A DNA stretch of 5,766 nucleotides from DASYRX01 sp035253645 (GTDB taxonomy: Bacteria > Gemmatimonadota > Gemmatimonadetes > Gemmatimonadales > Gemmatimonadaceae), in NCBI GenBank assembly GCA_035253645.1, contig DATFBW010000363.1, forward strand, positions 1 to 5,766, in the 5' to 3' direction. The notes under the pieces are model-generated. The model was given only the letters and a program-made list of their open reading frames with translations. It was not told where the DNA came from and made no database searches. Each line of letters starts with the position of its first letter. The stretch's first letter is position 1. Shown one piece after another: positions 1 through 5,275 of the stretch. The translations under genes and the position numbers were made by a program.

Positions 1-2729
1 TCGCCCTTGACAGTGATCGTCTTTTTGTGCTCGGTGCCGCCTAACGTCAGCGTGACTGTATATGTACCGGGCACGACGGCGGGCCCGCCGCCCCCTCCTC
101 CAAAAAAGCCGCCGCCGCCGCCACCGCCGCCGCCACCACCACCACCACCGCCCCCCGCGGGAGATACAACTGGCGTCAGCGGGCGCGCCGGGTCGTAGCG
201 CAGATCCCATACGAGACGGTTCACGCCGGGCTGCGCCGTCGCGGCCTGGAGCCGGCGCACTTGTTTGCCTGACGCATCCGCGATGCTCGCGCGAACGGTG
301 TCGCCGCCATTCTTGCTGAAGTAGTAAATGAGCGCTCCGTACGGCGGATTCTCACCCTGGTAGTGCTTCTGCCCCAGGTTGGCGTCGTTTCCCCAAATCA
401 CATAGCGAGCCGTCGGTTTGACGTCGAACACATGACCGTTGCTCGCTAGCGCCTGCGTCATCTGCTGCAGCGGCGTCAGGTCATCCAGGATGAAGAGGCC
501 CCGCCCATGCGTGCCGATTACGAGCTCGTTGTCGCGCGTATGAACAAGTAGATCACGCACCGGAATGGCTCCGATGCCTAACCGCAATGAGTACCAGCGG
601 TCACCACCGTTGAACGACACGTAAGGCCCAAGCTCCGTGCCAAGGTAGAGCAGGTTCGGGTTCTTGGGATCGTCCCGCACCACGTGCACCCACCCGCGTG
701 CCGGCAGGTTGCTCGTGATGCGTTTCCAGGTCTTGCCATAGTCCCGCGTCACGTACGCGTACGGTGCGTAGTCGTTCGTCTGCCAGTGACTGGCAGCGAC
801 GTATGCAGTACCGGCGTCATGATCCGATGCGTGGATGGTCGATATCCACGCGTTAGGCGCGAGCCCTGGCAGGTTGCGCGCGACGTTCGTCCATGTTTTA
901 CCCCCATCCTGCGTCACCTGCACGTTGCCGTCGTCGGAACCGGCCCAGATGACCTGATTGTTCTTGGGCGACGGCGCGATCGTCAGCAGCGTCGAGTGGA
1001 ATTCCGCGGCGGTGTTGTCTCGTACTATGGGGCCGCCGGAATTCATCTGCTTCCCCTTGTCGTTTGTCGTTAGGTCTTGCGAGATCTGCTCCCACGACTG
1101 GCCGAAGTTCGTCGTCTTGAAGATGACGTTGCCGCCGAAGTAAACCGTCTTGGAATCTTTGGGATCCAGCACGATCGGCGAATTCCAATTGAAGCGGAAT
1201 TTGTGCGTGGCGAGCGAGTCGCCAGCGCTTCCCACGCGCGCCGGATACGGATGGATCGATCGCGTGTCACCAGTACGCACATCCGTGATCGTGATATTGC
1301 CGCCCTGCGAGGCAGTATACACGAGCCACGGTCTTTCGAGGTCTGGAACCGCGTGGAAGCCATCGCCACCGCTCACGGTGACCCAGTCGCGCTTCCTGTT
1401 CCCCTGCGACAACAACGTCCGACTCGGCCCGCACCAGTGGCCGTTATCCTGTAGTCCGCCGCAGATGTTGTACGGCGTCTCGTTGTCCAGGTTGATGTGA
1501 TAGAACTGCGTGAACGCGTAGGTGTTGACGATCTCGAAGTTGCGACCGCCGTCGTACGAAACCTGCCAGCCTCCGTCGGAGCCGCTCAGGATATAGTTGG
1601 GATCCACGGGATCGATCCACAGAGCCTGATGATCACCGTGTACGTCGCGCGCGATCGTCTGGAACGTGCGTCCTCCGTCTTCCGACATGTACAAACTTCC
1701 CGATAGCGTGAAGACGCGGTTCGGATTCTTGGGATCGGCCCTAACGTCGCTGTAATAGAAGGGACGGAAGTTGATATTCGGATCGCGATTCACCATGCGC
1801 CACGTCGCGCCCCCGTCATCCGTACGCCAAAGCTCCCCTTCGTCCTTCGTCTCCGAGATCACGTACACGACATCGGGATTGGCGCGGTGCACTGAGATTC
1901 CAATGCGATCCATATCGCCGCGCGGTAAGCCTCGCGTATTCCCGGCGCCCGAAAGCTTGGTCCACGTGGCTCCCCCATCGATCGATTTGTACAGCGCAGT
2001 TTCTCCGGCGCCTGAGGTGAAATACCACGGATAGCGCCGGTGTGTGTACATCCCGGCATACACGATGTTGGAATTCGTGGGATCGATGTCGAGGTCGGAG
2101 CAGCCGGTCAGATCGTTCCGGTAGAGGATCTTGCTCCAGGACTTGCCGCCATCCGTGGATTTGAAGACCCCGCGTTCCTCGTTAGGCCCCCATGTATGGC
2201 CTAACGCGCACACGTACAGCAGGTTCGCGTCTCGCGGATCGATGCGGATGCGCGCGATCTTGTCGGTTCCGTCCAGACCCACATATTTCCAGGTGCGTCC
2301 CGCATCGAGCGATTTGTAGACACCGCCCCCGATGGACGCGCTGTTGCGCGGATTATTCTCACCGGTGCCTACGTAAATCGTATTCGGATCGCTCGGCGCG
2401 ATCTGAATGTCGCCGATGGAGCTCCACGGCTGATCGTCGAAGATCTGAGTGAACGTGACGCCGCCGTTGGTGGTCTTGAGGATCCCGCCTGCGGCCGCGC
2501 CCACGTAGTAGACGTTGCGATCGCCCGGCACGCCCATGATCGCGGGGATCCGTCCTGCCTGATTGGCTGGGCCGATGGAGCGCCAGCGCAAGTTCTTGAG
2601 CGCATTGATCTCCGGCCCATCTGTCAGCGACGCAGGCGCTTGAGCAGGCGAGGCTGCGCGCTGAGCGAGCAGCGAGCAGGGGATCGCGCAAGTGAAGGCG
2701 AAAGAAGCGACCAGTCGAATCGTAGGCAT
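1..2729 (-). CDS. Secreted VPS10/sortilin-like BNR (Asp-box) beta-propeller protein, 3' end beyond the window
   Basis: The minus-strand frame is open for 909 codons from an ATG at 2729 to the left edge, with no stop or frameshift when read codon by codon. The ATG is preceded by GAGGAC six bases upstream. Residues 1-22 look like a Sec signal peptide (short basic start, hydrophobic core, cleavage near Leu-Leu-Ala/Gln). At least eleven Asp-box-like motifs of the S-x-D-x-G-x-T-W type are visible, near residues 86, 140, 191, 249, 303, 349, 391, 539, 606, 661 and 705. They are often preceded by D-P-K/T-N/D-x-N strands, as in VPS10/sortilin propellers. Family-typical stretches are VHGDHQALWIDP (363-374), GLQDNGHW (425-432) and IGTHGRGLFILDD (738-750). 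After the propeller, residues 795-895 resemble a FlgD-type Ig-like domain (PPYGALIYYF, NRLVWDLRYDP, then GTYTVTLTL), split by a polyglycine tract. Relatives are often labelled 'glycosyl hydrolase', but I see no evidence for catalysis; binding or scaffolding is as likely. Family members usually run on for roughly another 100 or more residues. Confidence 0.93.
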   Translation of the reverse strand, partial: MPTIRLVASFAFTCAIPCSLLAQRAASPAQAPASLTDGPEINALKNLRWRSIGPANQAGRIPAIMGVPGDRNVYYVGAAAGGILKTTNGGVTFTQIFDDQPWSSIGDIQIAPSDPNTIYVGTGENNPRNSASIGGGVYKSLDAGRTWKYVGLDGTDKIARIRIDPRDANLLYVCALGHTWGPNEERGVFKSTDGGKSWSKILYRNDLTGCSDLDIDPTNSNIVYAGMYTHRRYPWYFTSGAGETALYKSIDGGATWTKLSGAGNTRGLPRGDMDRIGISVHRANPDVVYVISETKDEGELWRTDDGGATWRMVNRDPNINFRPFYYSDVRADPKNPNRVFTLSGSLYMSEDGGRTFQTIARDVHGDHQALWIDPVDPNYILSGSDGGWQVSYDGGRNFEIVNTYAFTQFYHINLDNETPYNICGGLQDNGHWCGPSRTLLSQGNRKRDWVTVSGGDGFHAVPDLERPWLVYTASQGGNITITDVRTGDTRSIHPYPARVGSAGDSLATHKFRFNWNSPIVLDPKDSKTVYFGGNVIFKTTNFGQSWEQISQDLTTNDKGKQMNSGGPIVRDNTAAEFHSTLLTIAPSPKNNQVIWAGSDDGNVQVTQDGGKTWTNVARNLPGLAPNAWISTIHASDHDAGTAYVAASHWQTNDYAPYAYVTRDYGKTWKRITSNLPARGWVHVVRDDPKNPNLLYLGTELGPYVSFNGGDRWYSLRLGIGAIPVRDLLVHTRDNELVIGTHGRGLFILDDLTPLQQMTQALASNGHVFDVKPTARYVIWGNDANLGQKHYQGENPPYGALIYYFSKNGGDTVRASIADASGKQVRRLQAATAQPGVNRLVWDLRYDPARPLTPVVSPAGGGGGGGGGGGGGGGGFFGGGGGGPAVVPGTYTVTLTLGGTEHKKTITVKG
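84..155 (-). repeat. Polyglycine-encoding GGC/GGT repeat inside the propeller gene
   Basis: On the minus strand this stretch encodes sixteen consecutive glycines (residues 859-874), two phenylalanines, then six more glycines (877-882). Most codons are GGC or GGT, so the DNA is a near-pure GGN trinucleotide run. It lies between two beta-strand segments of the Ig-like domain (the WDLRYD strand and the GTYTVTLTL strand), where relatives carry a short Pro/Gly loop. Slippage in units of three would change linker length without breaking the frame. The plus strand of the same DNA reads as polyproline, which is only a shadow. Confidence 0.9.
2180..2206. repeat. Inverted pair of CGTTAGGC motifs inside the propeller gene
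   Basis: Positions 2180-2188 (CGTTAGGCC) and 2198-2206 (GGCCTAACG) form a perfect 9-bp inverted repeat around a 9-base spacer. It lies within codons for about residues 175-184 of the propeller protein (A-L-G-H-T-W-G-P-N-E). Each arm contains the heptamer GTTAGGC that recurs across the window. The arms could form a hairpin in the mRNA, or be a head-to-head protein-binding pair. No T-tract follows on either strand, so it is not a typical intrinsic terminator. Confidence 0.75.
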
Positions 2730-2733
2730 CGCC

Positions 2734-2739
2734 GTCCTC
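2734..2739 (-). promoter_or_regulatory. Ribosome binding site of the propeller gene
   Basis: The minus strand reads GAGGAC here, with six bases between the GAGG core and the ATG at 2729. This supports that ATG as the start, and a good signal peptide follows directly after it. Confidence 0.7.
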
Positions 2740-2832
2740 GGAGGGATCTGGAATCGTCGGCGCACAAAGTACGGCCACGGTGCGCGCGAGTGCTACGAGC
2801 GAGCTGTCACCATCGCTGCGCTGGATTAACGC

Positions 2833-2866
2833 AAAAAGAACCGCCTGGATCGCTCCAGGCGGTTCT
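2833..2866 (-). terminator. Intrinsic (rho-independent) terminator of the protease gene
   Basis: GAACCGCCTGGA (2838-2849) and TCCAGGCGGTTC (2854-2865) are perfect 12-base complements around a four-base loop TCGC. An extra A-T pair (2837/2866) makes a 13-bp stem. On the minus strand the stem is followed at once by five T (2837-2833), as expected of an intrinsic terminator. It sits 34 bases past the protease stop codon. On the plus strand no T-run follows, so it should act only on minus-strand transcripts. It separates the protease and propeller genes into different transcription units. Confidence 0.93.
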
Positions 2867-2899
2867 GTCGCGGCCCGCTGACGTTTGAGCGCCGGCGCG

Positions 2900-4687
2900 C
2901 TACTGCACGACGATCGGCATGGTTTTCGTGGTGGTCGCTCCGCCGTTGTCAGTAACCGTCAGGGTTACTGAGTACGTACCGGTCGTATTGAAGCCCCACA
3001 CGATTTTGGACCCCGACTTGTTGGGCTTCCCCGGTGACGTCCACTGCCAGCTCGCGATGGTGCCGTCAGAATCTGTCGACGACGTTCCATCGAACTGGCA
3101 GCCGTATTCCAGAGTCCACGGGCTCTGCCAGCAGTTGTACGTGAAGTTCGCGACCGGTGGTTGATTCGTCGGAGGGGGCGGCGGTGGCGGTGGTGGCGCG
3201 GTGCCGCCCACCGTGAAGGTCAAGCTTTTTGAGTTCGTGCCGCCGACGTTGTCGGTCACCGTCAGTGTGATCGTGTTCGTCGTTCCCACTGGGTACGGGT
3301 AGCTCACGATCGGTCCGCTCAGAGGCGGCCGACCTGTAGCGGTCCAGTTATATGCTGCGATCGTTCCGTCTGGATCGGTCGACGAGGTGCCGTTTGCCTG
3401 ACAGTCCGCTCCGATTCCATCGGGACGTACGACGCAATTAACAGTGAAGTCTGCAACGGGATTCTGGTTGGTTGGCGGTGGTGTGGCACCGATGAATCCC
3501 ATGTACAGCAGCCGGTTTGGACTTCCCGCGCCGGGATTCACAACCACGTTCTGCGTCGCATTGGATGTCAACGCATTGGCAACCTGCGTTGCGGTGTGCG
3601 TTGGATTGAACGACCGATAAAGCGCCGCCGCTCCGGCCACATGCGGACTCGCCATCGACGTACCGCTGGCCGTGGCCGTCGCCACGTCGCTCGTATACCA
3701 GTCCGAGGTGATAGAAGACCCCGGTGCGAACAGATCGACACACGTTCCGAAGTTGGAGAAGGACGAGCGCGCGTCACTGCTGGTGGTGGAGCCGACGGTA
3801 ATCGCATTCGCGGCCCGCGCGGGTGAGAAGAGACAAGCATCCGCCGAGCTGTTCCCCGCGGCAACCGCGGAGACCACGCCAGCAGCCACCATGTTATTGG
3901 TTGCGTTATCGATCGTAGAAGAAATTCCACCTCCCAGGCTCATATTGCTGACGGCCGGCTGGATCGCATTGGCCGCAACCCAGTTGATACCCGCCACGAC
4001 GCCGGCCGTGGATCCCGATCCTGTGCATCCGAGCACGCGGACCGGATGCAGCGTCGCGGTCTTCATAATGCCATACGTCGTTCCAGCCGCTGTTCCGGCG
4101 ACGTGCGTTCCGTGTCCGTTGCAATCGTTGGCGTTGCCGCCGACCGTCACCGCATCGAAGCCGTTACCGATGCGATTGGAGAAATCGCTGTGCGTTAGCC
4201 TGATGCCTGTATCGATGATATAGACGTGAACGGCGGCGCCCCCGGTCGGATAGCTAAAGGTGTTGTTGGCGGGGAGGTTGTGCTGGTCGATGCGATCGAG
4301 CCCCCACGATGGAGTCGGTGTCTGCGTCGCACCGATCGACATGACCTGATTCCTCTCCACGAGCTCCACATTCGGGTTGGCGCGCAGCGCATTGAGCGCC
4401 GTTGCATTGGCTTTAATGGCGAATCCGCTGACTGCCGTCCCATAGACGTGCAGGATCTGGACGTTTTCGATTCCGGCCATTCCCTGAAGCTCCGCCATCA
4501 TCGCTGCAGGACCGCGCGGCGGAGTTCTCAGCACGATGATGTATTCATCGGCGATGACTTGCGTTTGAATGTTCGCGGTAACGTCCGCGATCGGGGCTAA
4601 GCGAGCTGGACCGGACGGTGTTGTTGAATCAGAACACGCGGCGAGAACAACACCGGTCAATACAAGGACTGGCAACTGCTTGAACAC
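2900..4687 (-). CDS. Proteinase K-like S8 serine protease lipoprotein with I9 propeptide and two PKD-like domains
   Basis: This complete 595-residue secreted subtilase should hydrolyse peptide bonds outside the inner membrane. Residues 1-18 are a lipoprotein signal (hydrophobic core, lipobox LAAC) with acylated Cys18 followed by Ser19, so outer-membrane anchoring is plausible. Residues about 48-116 match an inhibitor I9 propeptide (DEYIIVL start, VELVERNQ end). The mature domain begins near SWGLDRIDQ (127-135). The catalytic set is intact: Asp159 in YIIDTG, His192 in GHGTHVAG, oxyanion Asn279 in AAGN, and Ser344 in GTSMASPHVAG. Cys189, 221, 285 and 316 could form disulfides. Two PKD-like domains follow (about 409-494 and 509-595), joined by nine consecutive prolines (498-506). 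The start is GTG, chosen because AGGAGG lies four bases upstream and the lipoprotein signal begins right after it. The TAG stop is at 2900-2902, followed by an intrinsic terminator, so the gene appears monocistronic. The natural substrate cannot be told. Confidence 0.96.
   Translation of the reverse strand: MFKQLPVLVLTGVVLAACSDSTTPSGPARLAPIADVTANIQTQVIADEYIIVLRTPPRGPAAMMAELQGMAGIENVQILHVYGTAVSGFAIKANATALNALRANPNVELVERNQVMSIGATQTPTPSWGLDRIDQHNLPANNTFSYPTGGAAVHVYIIDTGIRLTHSDFSNRIGNGFDAVTVGGNANDCNGHGTHVAGTAAGTTYGIMKTATLHPVRVLGCTGSGSTAGVVAGINWVAANAIQPAVSNMSLGGGISSTIDNATNNMVAAGVVSAVAAGNSSADACLFSPARAANAITVGSTTSSDARSSFSNFGTCVDLFAPGSSITSDWYTSDVATATASGTSMASPHVAGAAALYRSFNPTHTATQVANALTSNATQNVVVNPGAGSPNRLLYMGFIGATPPPTNQNPVADFTVNCVVRPDGIGADCQANGTSSTDPDGTIAAYNWTATGRPPLSGPIVSYPYPVGTTNTITLTVTDNVGGTNSKSLTFTVGGTAPPPPPPPPPTNQPPVANFTYNCWQSPWTLEYGCQFDGTSSTDSDGTIASWQWTSPGKPNKSGSKIVWGFNTTGTYSVTLTVTDNGGATTTKTMPIVVQ
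2903..3463 (-). repeat. Tandem PKD-like domains with extra cysteine pairs
   Basis: The protease tail contains two similar units, residues 409-494 and 509-595. Both start N-Q-N/P-P-V-A-D/N-F-T, share GTSSTD-x-DGTIA and W-T-x-x-G-R/K-P, and end in TLTVTDN. They look like a tandem duplication. The usual PKD core W-D-F-G-D-G is absent, replaced by NWTATG and QWTSPG. Each unit has one cysteine pair flanking an early loop (Cys418/Cys429 and Cys519/Cys530), which would fit a disulfide inside each domain. PKD domains of secreted proteases often bind or loosen insoluble polymers such as collagen or chitin; that role is inferred here. Confidence 0.8.
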
Positions 4688-4691
4688 GGGG

Positions 4692-4697
4692 CCTCCT
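4692..4697 (-). promoter_or_regulatory. Shine-Dalgarno deciding the GTG start of the protease
   Basis: The minus strand reads AGGAGG with four bases (CCCC) before the GTG at 4687-4685. The spacing is slightly short, but the match to the anti-SD is full. No ATG occurs nearby in frame, and the next candidate, a TTG at codon 5, would be too far away. This supports the GTG start. Confidence 0.85.
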
Positions 4698-4734
4698 GGG
4701 GGCGGGAGGTAAAGGGTGGTGCCTCGTTAGGCCT

Positions 4735-4772
4735 CGTTCCGCAGTGCGGGGCCACGCACGGCTTGCGGAACG
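4735..4772. promoter_or_regulatory. Strong stem-loop in the upstream region of the protease gene
   Basis: CGTTCCGCA (4735-4743) pairs with TGCGGAACG (4764-4772), and directly inside it GTGCG (4744-4748) pairs with CGCAC (4755-4759). That gives 14 bp in total, a six-base loop (4749-4754) and one four-base bulge GGCT (4760-4763). It begins 47 bases before the protease start. No T-run follows on either strand, so it does not look like an intrinsic terminator. If transcription starts upstream, it would be a leader hairpin controlling mRNA stability or translation; otherwise it could be an operator. Confidence 0.6.
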
Positions 4773-4799
4773 CGTGAACATATGCGCGGCTCCTGTGCC

Positions 4800-4851
4800 A
4801 CGCCACAAATAGTTTGGTTAGGCATTCGGTCGAAGTGACTTACGCCACAAA
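4800..4851. repeat. 10-bp direct repeat ACGCCACAAA spaced 42 bp, possible operator pair
   Basis: ACGCCACAAA occurs exactly at 4800-4809 and 4842-4851. The start-to-start distance of 42 bp is four turns of B-DNA, which would put two bound proteins on the same helix face. On the minus strand the element reads TTTGTGGCGT and lies 113-164 bases before the protease start, a sensible place for an activator or repressor site. The perfect palindrome TGATCGATCA (4857-4866) lies just beyond the distal copy. Confidence 0.5.
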
Positions 4852-5275
4852 CTGGTTGATCGATCACTGTTTTCCGACTGAGGCGACGCTCGCTGCCAAC
4901 CGACAGACTCGTTAGGCGATGCGGCGTCACGAAGCGCGTGGCGGGAGGGCAAATCACATGCCCAGTGATCGGCATGGCGCCGCAGTGTGATTGTGGCGTC
5001 CTCGGACGACGCATTTCGAGTCCCGGTCCTTGGAGGTTTCCAATCTTCATGGTGCCCCGCCGTACCTCTGTGACCTCCTGAGCGGTGTTTTGGCGATACA
5101 CAACTGGTCGCATGGGCTGCGTGACCCCATTAAGATCCAAGGCGTCCTAGCGCCGGACCCATAAGCGGTCGTATCGTGTGGGCCCCCTGTACCTCCACCC
5201 CTCCGACCGATGCCCGGCGCGCGCTTTTCGGCTCGTTATTCGCGTGTGAATTCGCGAAAGACACAACAACCGCAG

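Larger units (their letters stand above)
2730..2899. other. Intergenic spacer between the protease and propeller genes
   Basis: The 170-bp gap between two minus-strand genes contains the terminator of the upstream protease gene and then about 100 bp (2730-2832) that should hold the promoter and leader of the propeller gene. I see no convincing -35/-10 pair. The minus strand has TACTTTG about 45-50 bases before the ATG, which only loosely recalls known -10/-7 elements. No small ORF in it looks coding. Confidence 0.6.
4725..4917 (+). repeat. Three same-orientation GTTAGGC repeats upstream of the protease
   Basis: GTTAGGC occurs at 4726-4732, 4817-4823 and 4911-4917, all in the same orientation and 91 and 94 bp apart. 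Two are CGTTAGGC and one is GGTTAGGC. The sequences between them do not align, apart from small pieces, so this is not a simple tandem duplication. Exact copies also occur at 39-45, 576-582, 852-858, 2181-2187 and 2199-2205 on one or other strand. Function unknown. Confidence 0.7.
4688..5275. other. Divergent intergenic region without a convincing gene
   Basis: About 590 bp separate the minus-strand protease from the plus-strand helical gene. Readings on both strands give only low-quality frames rich in Arg, Pro and Cys with no recognisable motif. The protease-proximal half is structured: a Shine-Dalgarno, a 14-bp stem-loop, a 42-bp-spaced direct repeat and three GTTAGGC copies. The 9-mer GGCGGGAGG occurs at 4701-4709 and again at 4940-4948. 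From 4950 to 5210 I see nothing clear. Just before the plus-strand gene, ATTCGCG occurs twice (5238-5244 and 5250-5256). Both genes' promoters must lie here, but I cannot assign -35/-10 boxes with confidence. Confidence 0.65.

Noticed and set aside
7..198. Plus-strand polyproline reading frame
   Set aside because: It is the complement of the polyglycine tract in the propeller gene, whose frame is continuous with clear family motifs.
2359..2778. Minus-strand frame of 139 codons covering the start of the propeller gene in another frame
   Set aside because: Its Arg/Ser/His-rich translation is an off-frame reading. The frame starting at 2729 gives the signal peptide and Asp-box motifs.
3672..4223. 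Plus-strand frame of 183 codons opposite the protease catalytic domain
   Set aside because: It lies fully antisense to an intact subtilase with all catalytic motifs. Its hydrophobic look comes from complementing Ala/Gly/Val-rich codons.
4787..4835. Possible sigma-70 promoter for the protease (TTCGAC, 17 bases, TATTTG on the minus strand)
   Set aside because: The spacing is right but the -35 box matches consensus poorly and the -10 only in part. In an unknown phylum this is too weak to annotate.
4725..4917. Integron attC site as the explanation of the GTTAGGC copies
   Set aside because: An attC needs RYYYAAC then GTTRRRY flanking a paired structure. Here the intergenic copies are all GTTAGGC in one direction, the nearby stem-loop has the core on the wrong side, and no integrase is in the window. 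Kept only as a test in the findings.
4974..5081. Plus-strand 35-codon frame with a Cys-Asp-Cys start in the intergenic region
   Set aside because: It is short, has no Shine-Dalgarno, and I see nothing to show it is expressed or conserved.
4727..5140. Minus-strand frame of 137 codons just upstream of the protease, ending 39 bases before its start
   Set aside because: It could suggest an operon, but the translation has no recognisable motif, mixed third-position use, no clear Shine-Dalgarno, and runs straight through the stem-loop and the direct repeats. The two similar CGV pieces in it come only from the DNA repeat.
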